A DNA stretch of 64,000 bases from Aestuarierythrobacter sp037968495 (GTDB lineage Bacteria; Pseudomonadota; Alphaproteobacteria; Sphingomonadales; Sphingomonadaceae). Both the position numbers and the translations under genes were made by a program. Shown one piece after another: positions 37,071-46,398 of this stretch (positions within the stretch are counted from its first letter, which is position 1; each line of letters opens with the position of its first letter). The notes beneath the pieces are model-generated. The model was given only the letters and a program-made list of their open reading frames with translations, was not told the DNA's origin and did no database searches. Where the stretch lies: positions 34,917 through 98,916 of the forward strand of contig JBBKVP010000033.1 in assembly GCA_037968495.1 (NCBI GenBank). Reading direction: 5' to 3'.

Positions 37071-37892
37071 TTAGGCCATCGCCGTGACAATCCAGGCCGC
37101 CGCGCCCAAGGCCACGATGCTTCCATCGACGCGCGATGACAGAAAGCTTCGAAGCTTAGCGACAAACAGCTCGCGTTCGTCCTGTCCAAGAGCGCGCGCA
37201 GCTGCGGCTGCAGGGCCGATGTTCATCAAATAAGAGACAGCATCATCGACGGGACCGTCGCCTGCTCCGGCTACGTAGGCAAAGTCAGCAGGCTCGAACT
37301 CGACATGCTTCCAACCGGCTTCGGTAAGCATATTTGATACGAAGTCGCGATCTGCGAATGCGAAGGGTCCTGGACGGTATCCCGGCCCCGGCTTCGCAAT
37401 TGCACCGTCAGGCAATAGGCCTGCTAAATCAGTAAGCCATGGATTATTGTCGAACCGTTGGAAGCAGGAAAACACCAGGCGGGCATCCGGCATTGCAGCC
37501 GTCCGCAGATGGGCAAATGCCCTTGCAGGGTTTTCGAAGAACATGACCCCGTGGCGAGACAGGAGCAAATCAGGCTTCCAGTTGCGGTCTTCCCACTCAC
37601 CGGCATCCATAACCGTAAATTCAACATTGTTCTGGGAAGCACGCTCGCGCGCCACTTCAACCAGCTCTTTACTGATATCAATGCCGCGAACTACAGCTTG
37701 GGGATGACTGCGCGCCAAAGCGAGCGAAAGCTCGCCCGCACCACATCCGATATCAAGAGCACGCTCGATCCCTGCACCGCGTGCAACTTGTAGCAAACGA
37801 TCGGTCAAACCAGCAAAACTGCGGTCCGTACGCCGCCATTCGCGCGACCAAGTCTGTCCGACTTGTCCTTGCCATTCGCTTGCGTCCGTCAT
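37071..37892 (-). CDS. class I SAM-dependent methyltransferase
   Basis: A 273-residue protein with the SAM loop LDIGCGAGELSLALA at about residues 46-60, an acidic residue after strand 2 (RGIDIS), the motif VMDAGEWE, and a Ubi/Coq5-like layout after it. The target is unknown; nothing nearby points to a pathway. It lies between recA and alaS on the same strand, but terminators and a 228-base gap suggest its own transcription. TGG-rich N-terminus (EWQGQVGQTWSREWRR) is common in this subfamily. Confidence 0.87.
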   Translation of the reverse strand: MTDASEWQGQVGQTWSREWRRTDRSFAGLTDRLLQVARGAGIERALDIGCGAGELSLALARSHPQAVVRGIDISKELVEVARERASQNNVEFTVMDAGEWEDRNWKPDLLLSRHGVMFFENPARAFAHLRTAAMPDARLVFSCFQRFDNNPWLTDLAGLLPDGAIAKPGPGYRPGPFAFADRDFVSNMLTEAGWKHVEFEPADFAYVAGAGDGPVDDAVSYLMNIGPAAAAARALGQDERELFVAKLRSFLSSRVDGSIVALGAAAWIVTAMA

Positions 37893-37946
37893 TCCTTACC
37901 TCAAAATATGCATTGCGCCTGCGTCTATAGGGCACGGCGTATATGT

Positions 37947-37979
37947 GTAATCCCTAAGTACAAATGGTAAAGGGGTTAC
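37947..37979. other. hairpin-forming inverted repeat
   Basis: GTAATCCCT (37947-37955) and AGGGGTTAC (37971-37979) form nine pairs with one T-G, around a 15-base loop. A second perfect hairpin, CGCTTGC-CATCA-GCAAGCG, lies close by at 37990-38008. They fill the gap between the methyltransferase start and the recA terminator. Their role is not clear; an operator for the methyltransferase gene is possible. Confidence 0.35.
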
Positions 37980-38033
37980 GGTTTTGGGCACGCTTGCCAT
38001 CAGCAAGCGGCCGCATGCGGACTGATCAGACAA

Positions 38034-38077
38034 AGAAAAACCGGTGCACTAGACCTGTTGAAAGGTCACGGCACCGG
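38034..38077 (-). terminator. intrinsic terminator of recA
   Basis: On the minus strand CCGGTGC pairs with GCACCGG, enclosing a second stem GACCT/AGGTC, followed by TTTTT. On the plus strand the arms are at 38041-38047 and 38071-38077. It lies about 45 bases past the recA stop. Confidence 0.8.
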
Positions 38078-38120
38078 CTTCACATTTTTCCGCTCGCAAA
38101 TGAATGCGCGCGCTTAAGGA

Positions 38121-39188
38121 TCAGTCTTCGGGCTTCGCGCTTGGCCCTTCGAGCAGCTCCTCGGCGACCTTGTCGGTGCGGCTGCGAATTTCAGCTTCCA
38201 ACTTGTCGCAAACTTCGGGGTTATCTTTCAAATAAGTCTTCGAATTTTCGCGGCCCTGACCGATACGGATACTGTCATAGCTGAACCAGCTACCTGACTT
38301 CTCCACGAGCCCAGCCTTCACGCCAAGATCGAGGATCTCGCCGCGCTTCGATATGCCTTCACCGTACATGATATCAAACTCGACCTGCTTGAACGGCGGA
38401 GCGACCTTGTTCTTGACCACTTTGACGCGGGTCGCGTTACCAACCACTTCGTCACGGTCCTTGATCGCGCCGATGCGGCGAATGTCGAGACGAACCGAAG
38501 CGTAGAACTTGAGCGCATTACCGCCGGTTGTGGTTTCAGGGTTGCCGTACATCACGCCAATTTTCATGCGCAACTGGTTGATGAAGATCACCATCGTCTT
38601 GGATCGCGAAATCGAGCCGGTTAGCTTGCGCAGGCTCTGCGACATCAGGCGGGCCTGAAGGCCAACATGGCTATCGCCCATTTCGCCCTCGATTTCAGCG
38701 CGCGGCACCAATGCTGCAACGGAGTCGATTACGAGAATGTCGATGGCGTTCGAACGCACCAGCGTGTCGACGATTTCAAGCGCCTGTTCACCGGTATCGG
38801 GCTGCGAGACGATGAGTTCATCAATGTCGACGCCCAGCGCCTTGGCATAGATGGGATCAAGCGCGTGTTCCGCGTCAACAAAAGCAGCGGTGCCGCCATT
38901 CTTCTGCGCTTCAGCAATAGTATGCAGGGCCAGCGTAGTTTTGCCCGAGCTTTCCGGACCGTAAATTTCAACAACCCGGCCACGCGGCAAGCCGCCGATG
39001 CCAAGCGCAATGTCGAGCCCCAGCGAGCCGGTAGAGATAGATTCAATCTCCAGCGCTTCGCGGCTGCCCAGCTTCATCGCCGAACCTTTACCGAATGCGC
39101 GGTCAATCTGCGCGAGTGCGGCGTCGAGAGCCTTCTGACGGTCCACGTTCTTTTCCTTACCTTCTACGAGCTTAAGACTTGCAGCCAT
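38121..39188 (-). CDS. recA: recombinase A
   Basis: RecA forms filaments on single-stranded DNA, drives homologous recombination and triggers LexA self-cleavage. The 355-residue protein has Walker A GPESSGKT, the loop KALGVDIDELIVSQPD, Walker B ILVIDSVAALVP, and the LMSQSLRKLTGS and NQLRMKIGVMYGNPETT loops that bind DNA. The C-terminus is acidic, as usual. A LexA box lies about 90 bases upstream of the start, and a good terminator follows the stop. Confidence 0.99.
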   Translation of the reverse strand: MAASLKLVEGKEKNVDRQKALDAALAQIDRAFGKGSAMKLGSREALEIESISTGSLGLDIALGIGGLPRGRVVEIYGPESSGKTTLALHTIAEAQKNGGTAAFVDAEHALDPIYAKALGVDIDELIVSQPDTGEQALEIVDTLVRSNAIDILVIDSVAALVPRAEIEGEMGDSHVGLQARLMSQSLRKLTGSISRSKTMVIFINQLRMKIGVMYGNPETTTGGNALKFYASVRLDIRRIGAIKDRDEVVGNATRVKVVKNKVAPPFKQVEFDIMYGEGISKRGEILDLGVKAGLVEKSGSWFSYDSIRIGQGRENSKTYLKDNPEVCDKLEAEIRSRTDKVAEELLEGPSAKPED

Positions 39189-39276
39189 GTCATTGTCTCC
39201 GTCAGTTTACCAGAGCACCCATTTGATTGCCCCCGTTTGATCTTGTGAGACAGTATGTACCAACTTTGTTCTCATA

Positions 39277-39291
39277 GAACAAGGGGGGAAC
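39277..39291 (-). promoter_or_regulatory. LexA (SOS) box in the recA promoter
   Basis: On the minus strand GTTC, seven bases (CCCCCTT), GTTC; the plus strand reads GAAC-N7-GAAC. This is an exact alphaproteobacterial LexA site. It also overlaps an inverted repeat TTGTTC-N5-GAACAA (39268-39284 region). Its position upstream of recA makes SOS control of recA near certain. Confidence 0.88.
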
Positions 39292-39356
39292 AAGAAATTT
39301 CCTATAGTTGATAGGAAACGGCAGAATTGCGCGGGCTTCAGCGCATTTTCAGTGTT

Positions 39357-40994
39357 CTAATCCGCATCAGCCGAGCGAATTTTCCACTTTATCGTGCGTG
39401 TTCCGTTCGCGGGAATTGTGAATTCGGCCACATACTTGCCGTCCTTCACAAGAGTCTGACGCAGACCCTTTATCTCCCAGGCGCTGGACCAGCCCAGATC
39501 AAGGCGCACTTTGACCGGACCCGGATTAGCGTTGGTCATGACCGTTTGCATTTTCGCAAACTTGCGGGGTTTGTCACCAATTTCGGCCTCTGAGGTACGG
39601 CTGCAGGCTGCATAGACCTGGCTGCTATCGCCCAATTCAATCTCTATAGCCTGCCCCGATGCATAATCGCGCAATTGCTGTTCGCCAACCAGTTGGTTGC
39701 CATAAGAGCTTGGCTCGAAAATCGTGATGCCTCCCATGGGCAGAGCGACGCCGAGGCCATGCTCCTTATCATTCACTGTGGTGAGCAACATTGACGCGGC
39801 TACGGTTGGCGCCTCTTCGTCATAGTCAGCGTCGTAATATTCGCTGCCCCACGGATCACAACTTGCCGTGTAAAGGTAGTCGCCTTTCACATCCTGCTTG
39901 TTGAGGAAGGCAACTTGCTTGAGGCCTTTCGACGCAACGGTGACAGGCACCGGAATGCGGTAGAGCTTAAGATCACCGAGGTTTTCCTCTGATGCGATAA
40001 CCGCTGGAGCTTCGGCTTCGACGGACTTTCTCCGCGATGCAGTGACCATAATCGCGTCATTAGCGACGCCTTCCATCATCTCAGGTGCATAAGCCACGGA
40101 GGCAAGAGGCGGTGGTGGCAAAGGATAATTAATAGGTGAACCGGTCGCAGTGCTGCCAATCGGGAAACAGGTCAGTCGCAGCGGCGCGGCGGTCGGCGGA
40201 TCGGACAAGTCTTCGAAATCGCTCTCGATATTGATCGCGCCGGCGACCGCCATCAGCTCGGCATCTTCGAAGCTCTGGCCATTATCATTGAGGATGGTGA
40301 GCCATGACATCAGGTTCATTCGCAACTCCTCACCGCGCTTGCCCTCTTGCAAGGCGGCAACATAATGTGCCTGCCAGTCGAAGCCCCAAGCCAGATAGGT
40401 CAGCACCACTTGATAAGTACCGCCGCTCTCATCGCGTGTGTTGATGGAGAACACGGGTTTTGCGGAAAGTCCCGCTGGCACATTCTGGAAAGTCAGCTTT
40501 TCAGGCATGCCAGAACAGCGAACTGCTTCGAACCCTTGCGATGTTTGCAGCACCAACCCGCCATCGGCACGCGTGCGGACGATGGCGCTTTCCGATACGG
40601 CCTGACCATTGGCCGGATTGGTCCGCGTGATTGTAATGCGATTGCCGAGCGTCCCGTCCACCAACGCGCCGGGTGACAGCAGATCGGCATTGCGGTTCTT
40701 CTCGATTGTCCCCTGCGGCAGACCGGTAACGATCGCGCTGACCGCAACCATACCCTCGGCCACACCTTCAAAGCGCACAGTAGATTCGCCGGGCGGTAAA
40801 GTGAGTGTCCGCGTTTCGCTGATCATCGCGAAACCTCGCGGCCAATTGGCGTCCATCGCCTCTTCCGAACCCCGCTCCGGATCACGATACACGGTTACCG
40901 ACAAATCCTCGGGCGAAGAAGCATCGACTGCCTCACGTGTATCGGCCAGCGTACTCCACAGAGCCAGAGGCAAGAGGAAGGCTGCGTGTAGCAT
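39357..40994 (-). CDS. DUF4139 domain-containing protein (first of a tandem pair)
   Basis: A 545-residue secreted protein with an N-terminal leader (LHAAFLLPLALWS). It follows the DUF4140-DUF4139 plan: an N-terminal strand region, then the large beta-sandwich with LTYLAWGFDWQAHYVAAL (the typical Y-x-G-W pattern) and a C-terminal region ending in GTRTIKWKIR. An inserted segment with a run of Pro (PLPPPPLA) near residue 300 is unusual. Function is unknown; the family is secreted or envelope-associated. Only 12 bases separate it from the upstream paralogue. Confidence 0.82.
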   Translation of the reverse strand: MLHAAFLLPLALWSTLADTREAVDASSPEDLSVTVYRDPERGSEEAMDANWPRGFAMISETRTLTLPPGESTVRFEGVAEGMVAVSAIVTGLPQGTIEKNRNADLLSPGALVDGTLGNRITITRTNPANGQAVSESAIVRTRADGGLVLQTSQGFEAVRCSGMPEKLTFQNVPAGLSAKPVFSINTRDESGGTYQVVLTYLAWGFDWQAHYVAALQEGKRGEELRMNLMSWLTILNDNGQSFEDAELMAVAGAINIESDFEDLSDPPTAAPLRLTCFPIGSTATGSPINYPLPPPPLASVAYAPEMMEGVANDAIMVTASRRKSVEAEAPAVIASEENLGDLKLYRIPVPVTVASKGLKQVAFLNKQDVKGDYLYTASCDPWGSEYYDADYDEEAPTVAASMLLTTVNDKEHGLGVALPMGGITIFEPSSYGNQLVGEQQLRDYASGQAIEIELGDSSQVYAACSRTSEAEIGDKPRKFAKMQTVMTNANPGPVKVRLDLGWSSAWEIKGLRQTLVKDGKYVAEFTIPANGTRTIKWKIRSADAD

Positions 40995-41006
40995 CGCCTA
41001 TCCCTC

Positions 41007-42506
41007 TCAGTAACGCGTTTCGAAGGTTACCCTGACGACCCGCTTGCCATTGGCTGGCACGGGGATCGAATATTTGCGCGTGCTGGCGTTCAGCTGCTCG
41101 CCGACCACATCCTCGCTCGAAATGCGGAAGTCGCGGCTCCACCATCCACGGTCTAGACCGTCCTGATAGACCACAACATCGACCGGCGTATTTTTAGCAT
41201 TGGTGAGCGTGTAGCGCATGGTTGTGCGGTAATAATCGACGGCGCGCTCGGCTTCGATGCGCTCAACTTCAACCCCGTCCTTGATGATGCGGTACCGCGC
41301 GCTGCGTTCATATTCACCGCTGGAAATCTTATCGCGTTTTTCAACCTCGGCTTGCAGGAAGATATCGAAAGCATCGCCGGTTTTGAGCGACAGCTCACTG
41401 CCCATTGGCGTGTGGTCGATGCCGTTCTCACCGATGAATTGCGGCGTGCCTTCCTGGTCGCGCTGATAGAAGCGCACCGTGCCTGCAGGCAGTGCATCGC
41501 CCAGTCCGCCCTCGCTGGAGGAACTGAAGGAGAGACTGCTTGCGACATTTATCGGACTGCTATCACTAGAGAGCCAGCCAATGGTGCGGGAGTAAATCTT
41601 CTGCGCCGGGACGCCTTGCACATCCATGAAACTGACTTGCTTCGTCTGATTATTGGCAATCGTTGTGCGGCCGCTGATGGGATAGAGATAAAAATCTCCG
41701 AGCTGCTCGCGATTGGCAGTCTCGGTGCCCGTGCGAACGGGCCCTCGTCCGCTGCGGCGGCCCATGCCTTGCCCTGGACTACCGGCAACCAGCAGCGTAT
41801 CCGCATTATGGAATGTGGTGCCGGTGTTGTTGGTCAGCGTGACCCAGCCCTGCATATCGATTGTGCTTTTGGCTTCATCATATAACGCTACATAATCAGC
41901 CGACCAGCCAAGGTTAGGCGTTAGATAGCGGATTGAGGCCGGGCGGGCGCCCGCCGTGTCGCTCTGCACAGTAACCGAAAGCGTCGGGCGAGCGCGAAGG
42001 TTGGCGGGAACACGATCAAACACTGCACGAACAGGCAGGCCATCATCGCGTAGCACCTCGATACGGTCGCCGATCTTCACCACCACGCCGCCAGCGGTTG
42101 AAAGCACTGTCGCCCGCTCACGTGTTTCTTGTCCTGTAGCAGGATTGGTACGGATCAGCGTGATCGTCTGGCCGATGGCTTTTTCCATCAGCTTTGTCGG
42201 GGTCAGCAGATCAAAATCGAAGTTTTGTTCGATAATACCTGCACCGCGCGCGGCAAAGCTGACCGTTTCTGGCCGGATGCGCGCCGATACATCGGGAAAT
42301 TCAATCCGGCTGCGCCCGCGCTGGAAATTCAGCTGGCGGATATCCTGCACCAAGGCCTGATTGTTGTTGTAGATCGTAACCGAAACATCGCCCTGCGAAG
42401 TGGCGTCAGGATCGACCGGAGCGTTTGACTGGGAGTACACGGGCGCAGCGAGGGCCAGTAAAGCGAATGCCGAAATTGTTCCGGCCTTTTGTCCGAGTGA
42501 AACCAT
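41007..42506 (-). CDS. DUF4139 domain-containing protein (second of a tandem pair)
   Basis: A 499-residue protein with a signal peptide (ISAFALLALAAPVYSQ). It has the same plan as the following gene: DVSVTIYNNNQALVQD near the N-terminus, the domain motif YLTPNLGWSADYVALYD, and a C-terminal PANGKRVVRVTFETRY. The two share gene order, strand and fold but are well diverged, so an old duplication is likely. Function unknown. It lies upstream of its paralogue and downstream of cckA; a shared transcript is likely. Confidence 0.86.
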   Translation of the reverse strand: MVSLGQKAGTISAFALLALAAPVYSQSNAPVDPDATSQGDVSVTIYNNNQALVQDIRQLNFQRGRSRIEFPDVSARIRPETVSFAARGAGIIEQNFDFDLLTPTKLMEKAIGQTITLIRTNPATGQETRERATVLSTAGGVVVKIGDRIEVLRDDGLPVRAVFDRVPANLRARPTLSVTVQSDTAGARPASIRYLTPNLGWSADYVALYDEAKSTIDMQGWVTLTNNTGTTFHNADTLLVAGSPGQGMGRRSGRGPVRTGTETANREQLGDFYLYPISGRTTIANNQTKQVSFMDVQGVPAQKIYSRTIGWLSSDSSPINVASSLSFSSSSEGGLGDALPAGTVRFYQRDQEGTPQFIGENGIDHTPMGSELSLKTGDAFDIFLQAEVEKRDKISSGEYERSARYRIIKDGVEVERIEAERAVDYYRTTMRYTLTNAKNTPVDVVVYQDGLDRGWWSRDFRISSEDVVGEQLNASTRKYSIPVPANGKRVVRVTFETRY

Positions 42507-42572
42507 GCGGTCGTCTCTCCTATGTTTCGTCTCGTCGTAAACTGGACTTCGCGGATTTATCGCGGCTGAACG

Positions 42573-45038
42573 TTAATCTGCCGCTACTTTATTCGCCCCT
42601 AACACGCCCGCGACCATCTTGCTGATTTGGTCGACGCTGAAGGGTTTTGGCATGAAGTACATGTTCGGAATGTCGATATCCTTGCGCAGCTGTTCTTCAG
42701 CATAGCCGGACATGAAGATCACTGGCAGGTCGGGTTTTACCTTGCGGATGGCGCGGGCCATGGCGGGGCCGTCCATACCGGGCATCACGACGTCGCTCAC
42801 GATCAGATCGAACTTGCCGCCATTGGCAACTTCGGCCAGGCCTAGCTCGCCATCGGCGGCAGTAGTGACTGTGTAGCCCTGCCGAGTGAGAGCGCGTTCT
42901 GCAACGGCACGGACCATGTCCTCATCCTCGACCAGCAGAATATTCGCGCCGCCGCTCCATGCGCTAGCTGGCTCTTCGGCAGGCTTTTCGGGTTCTTCGC
43001 CGACCGGAATTTTTCCGCTGTGGACCGGCAGATAGATTGTGAAGCGCGCACCTTTGATCCGCCCGTCATCGCCAGGAACATTGTCAGCAAAGATAAAGCC
43101 GCCTGACTGTTTCACGATGCCGTAAACGGTTGAGAGGCCGAGGCCTGTGCCCTTGCCCTGCTCCTTAGTCGTAAAGAACGGTTCGAAAATCTTGCCGAGT
43201 TTGTCCTGCGGAATGCCGCCGCCATTATCCTCTACTATCAGCACGGTGTAATCGGCTGGCGGAATGATATCGCTGCCCATTTGCTCCACGTTGCGCGCCA
43301 CGACACGCCGCGTGGCGAAGGACAGCTCGCCTTTGCCATGACCCTTGCGGTTTGTTTGGATGGCGTCGCGAGCATTGACGGCAAGGTTCACGATGACCTG
43401 CTCCAATTGCTGCGGGTCAGCGCGAACGGGGCCGAGATCGCGGTCGTGCTGAACCTTGAGATCAACAGTCTGTCCGAGCAGGCGCTTGAGCAACTGGCTG
43501 ACCTCGGAAATCACATCCGGAAGCTGGATAACGACGGGCCGCAAAGTCTGCTGGCGGCTGAATGCAAGCAATTGCCTTGTCAGCGAAGCAGCGCGGTTGG
43601 AATTTGCGCGAATTTGCTGAATGTCGTCATAGTCGCTGTCACCCGGCGTGTGCCGCAGCAACATCAGATCGCAATAGCCGATTATCGCGGTCAGGACGTT
43701 GTTAAAGTCATGCGCAACGCCGCCTGCAAGCTGGCCGACGGCCTGCATCTTTGTGGCCTGCGCGACTTGCCGCTTGAGCTTCGTTTCCTCCGTCGAATCG
43801 GAGAGGCTAAGCAAGACCGCCGCCTCGCCCAGCCCGCGCATTCCGGCTAGTCCAAGGGAGACTGGCTCGTCAGGCGAAGACTTTAGACGGATAGCGATAT
43901 CGCCAATATTGGCTGATCCGCGGCCATAGCGGCGCACCGCATCGGAGATCGCTGCCTTGTCTTCCTTTACGACGAGGTCAGTCGGGTAGCGCGGCAAGCC
44001 ACCTCCGGGCAATTCGCAAGCGCGCAGAAAGGCATCATTCGCGAACAGCATCCGCCCGTCGCGGTCAGTCATGGCGAGGCCGAGCGGTAGCGCGGCCAGC
44101 AACCCTTGGAGCTGCGCCGATCCTGTTTGCCCTTCGCCGCCAAAGCCGCCGCCAATACCGACGCCGGCCTCGACCAGCATCATCAGCGAAGGGGCTTCGT
44201 CAGGACCGGGTGCAACATCGGCATCCGCATCAACATCGGCAAGCGGCACATGAATTAATGTCTGAGGCGCGCCGCGCCGCCCTTCCCGCGCAAAGAATAT
44301 GCGTTCGCGCTCATCTGCACGCAGAAGCGTGGCAAACTCTTGTCCCGCCAGCGTTGCTTTTGCGTCACCCGATGCACGATGCGCGAAACCAGCGCTAACT
44401 GCACGAATTGCGCCATCCGGGCCGACAATGGCGGCTTCGATTCCAGCGCGTGTCAGCATCTTTCCCAAAGCACCGGATATGCGCTTGGAAATTTGTCCCA
44501 ACGGATCTTCTTCGACCAAAGCCTCGAAGTGCCAGACAAGAAAATCCTCACCCCGCCCAGCGCGTATTGCAGTCGCTTTCCACGCCTTGCCATCGTCGCC
44601 CAGCAGCTTCTCAGCCTGACCTTCTCCATCGCGCCATGCTTCGCGGGCTGCCCGCGCCATGCTTTCGCGCGAAGCATGGTCAAGCGGCAGATTAGGCGGC
44701 GCGTTGCTAGCTCCGAACCATTCCGTGTATACCTCGTTGGCGCAGGTCATGCGGTTAGCCCGGTCGGTAATCGCCACCCCGCCGCCTGCGATGCCTATGG
44801 CTGCAACCGTTACGGACCAGTCAGGCGCGGCAAATTCTTCCGCTTGAGGCGCCGCATTGCCGCGCGACACAAACCAGCCGATCAGGCCCAGGGCCAGCAC
44901 GCCGCCTACATAGGCTGCAGTTGCCGCGCCCTGTCCCGTAGCGAACCAAACTAACCCTGCACTGATTAGAACCGCGATGCCCGCGCCAGCTGCAATCACC
45001 GGTTGGCGAATTGCTAGCTGCCCAGCCCTGACTATCAT
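42573..45038 (-). CDS. cckA: hybrid sensor histidine kinase CckA
   Basis: CckA is the top kinase/phosphatase of the CckA-ChpT-CtrA/CpdR phosphorelay. The 821-residue protein has two N-terminal membrane segments (about 12-30 and 35-55), PAS-like domains, the HisKA box VAHDFNNVLTAIIGYCD (His near 444), the ATPase N, G1 and G2 boxes (NLAVNARDA, DNGGGIP, GKGTGLGLSTVYG), and a C-terminal receiver with the phospho-acceptor Asp in LIVSDVVMPGMDG (near 748). Its start overlaps the DUF2062 stop (ATGA). Confidence 0.96.
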   Translation of the reverse strand: MIVRAGQLAIRQPVIAAGAGIAVLISAGLVWFATGQGAATAAYVGGVLALGLIGWFVSRGNAAPQAEEFAAPDWSVTVAAIGIAGGGVAITDRANRMTCANEVYTEWFGASNAPPNLPLDHASRESMARAAREAWRDGEGQAEKLLGDDGKAWKATAIRAGRGEDFLVWHFEALVEEDPLGQISKRISGALGKMLTRAGIEAAIVGPDGAIRAVSAGFAHRASGDAKATLAGQEFATLLRADERERIFFAREGRRGAPQTLIHVPLADVDADADVAPGPDEAPSLMMLVEAGVGIGGGFGGEGQTGSAQLQGLLAALPLGLAMTDRDGRMLFANDAFLRACELPGGGLPRYPTDLVVKEDKAAISDAVRRYGRGSANIGDIAIRLKSSPDEPVSLGLAGMRGLGEAAVLLSLSDSTEETKLKRQVAQATKMQAVGQLAGGVAHDFNNVLTAIIGYCDLMLLRHTPGDSDYDDIQQIRANSNRAASLTRQLLAFSRQQTLRPVVIQLPDVISEVSQLLKRLLGQTVDLKVQHDRDLGPVRADPQQLEQVIVNLAVNARDAIQTNRKGHGKGELSFATRRVVARNVEQMGSDIIPPADYTVLIVEDNGGGIPQDKLGKIFEPFFTTKEQGKGTGLGLSTVYGIVKQSGGFIFADNVPGDDGRIKGARFTIYLPVHSGKIPVGEEPEKPAEEPASAWSGGANILLVEDEDMVRAVAERALTRQGYTVTTAADGELGLAEVANGGKFDLIVSDVVMPGMDGPAMARAIRKVKPDLPVIFMSGYAEEQLRKDIDIPNMYFMPKPFSVDQISKMVAGVLGANKVAAD

Positions 45039-45625
45039 GGGCTTTTAGCTTTCAGCCGTTTATCCAATCGCCGCTCGAGCCGCACCAACTGCTTCTTGCG
45101 TTTGCGGCCAATCCAGATGCGCCAGATGAACCCGGAGACAAGATATCCAATGGCAGCGCCCACAATGGCTAGCACGATGAAGCCGAAGATCGTCACAAGA
45201 ACGGTTACACCTGCACCTTCAAACATTTCAATCAGCCATGACCAGCGTCCGCTAGCCAACTCGTCTGTAGCGGTATTGCCCATAGTCGTCGGGTCGATCT
45301 GCAAAATCAGCGTACCCACTCGATTGGCAACATATGCCCAGAACGGAAATGTGAACGGATTGGTGATGAATGTGACCAACGCTGCGAGAGGCACGTTTGC
45401 CCGCGCTGGCAAGGCCATGAATGCAGCGAGAAAGATTTGACCAACCGGAATCATAAATCCGCAAAAAAGCCCGAGTGCGACACCGCGCGGCACAGAGCGC
45501 CGGGTGAAGCGCCATAGCTCCGGGCTTAGAAACCTGTGCGCAATAGGCGCCAGAAAGCGGTTGTCCGCCATCTGCTGACGCGTCGGCATATTGCGTGTTG
45601 CCCAATTGCTAGCGCGCTTCTTCAT
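45035..45625 (-). CDS. DUF2062 domain-containing membrane protein
   Basis: A 196-residue protein chosen from the ATG at 45625-45623. It shows the DUF2062 core (VPRGVALGLFCGFMIPVGQ and NPFTFPFWAYVANRVG) and three membrane segments, with a basic C-terminal tail. The function is unknown. It is placed between smpB and cckA on the same strand and shares a start/stop overlap with cckA, which suggests co-expression with the cell-cycle kinase. A frame upstream to 45706 has no clear ribosome site. Confidence 0.83.
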   Translation of the reverse strand: MKKRASNWATRNMPTRQQMADNRFLAPIAHRFLSPELWRFTRRSVPRGVALGLFCGFMIPVGQIFLAAFMALPARANVPLAALVTFITNPFTFPFWAYVANRVGTLILQIDPTTMGNTATDELASGRWSWLIEMFEGAGVTVLVTIFGFIVLAIVGAAIGYLVSGFIWRIWIGRKRKKQLVRLERRLDKRLKAKSP

Positions 45626-45736
45626 TGCCGTCCGCTTACGCCTTTCGCAGGTCCAAAGAAATGCATGATAGGGGACGCTAAGGAAATGTGCGCTGAACGG
45701 CCGCATAGATAGCGTGAAACGCCGAAAAGCATCAGC

Positions 45737-46219
45737 TCAGCCCTTCTCACGCATCAGGCGCGCCTTGTCACGCTTCCAGTCACGGTCCTTGGTAGTCTGG
45801 CGTTTGTCATGTGCCTGCTTACCCTTTGCCAGCGCCAGTTCGATCTTGGCCCGCCCGCGCGGATTGAAGTAAATCGAGAGCGGAACCAGCGTCATCCCCT
45901 TGCGCTCGACCGCTCCGGTAAACTTGGCGATCTCCCGCGCATTCAGCAGCAGTTTGCGGGGCCGGGTCGGCGTATGATTGTGGCGATTGCCATGGCTGAA
46001 TTCAGGAATATTGGCATTGATCAGCCAGACCTCCCCCGCCTTCACCTCGGCATAGCTTTCCGCAATCGAGCCTTCACCGAACCGCAGGCTCTTCACCTCG
46101 GTGCCGGTCAGCACGATGCCCGCTTCGTATTTGTCCTCGATAAAATAGTCGAACTTAGCGCGGCGGTTTTCCGCCACGACTTTGAACTTTTCGAAGGTAG
46201 AGGTTTTTGGGCGAGCCAT
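45737..46219 (-). CDS. smpB: SsrA-binding protein
   Basis: SmpB delivers tmRNA to stalled ribosomes in trans-translation. The 160-residue protein shows the OB-fold core: ENRRAKFDYFIED, GIVLTGTEVKSLRFG, AYAEV-like AESYAEVKAGEVWLINANIPEF, RPRKLLLN and the C-terminal KGKQAHDKRQTTKDRDWKRDKARLM tail that acts on the decoding centre. The ATG at 46219 (MARPKTS) is preferred; an in-frame ATG four codons upstream exists. tmRNA itself is not in this window. Confidence 0.96.
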   Translation of the reverse strand: MARPKTSTFEKFKVVAENRRAKFDYFIEDKYEAGIVLTGTEVKSLRFGEGSIAESYAEVKAGEVWLINANIPEFSHGNRHNHTPTRPRKLLLNAREIAKFTGAVERKGMTLVPLSIYFNPRGRAKIELALAKGKQAHDKRQTTKDRDWKRDKARLMREKG

Positions 46220-46398
46220 TATCCAGCTCATCTAGGGAGTTTGTGCGCCGCATGAAAGGTGCGAACGCCGCAAGATTTCGAAGTAATTTCAGTTTCGGCA
46301 GATCATATGGTTGATACACCATTGAAATGTACCGATTGCGGGCTTGCCTTTACCCCAAGAGCTTTGCCATAAGTCACCGCAATATGAGGGGACTTTAC

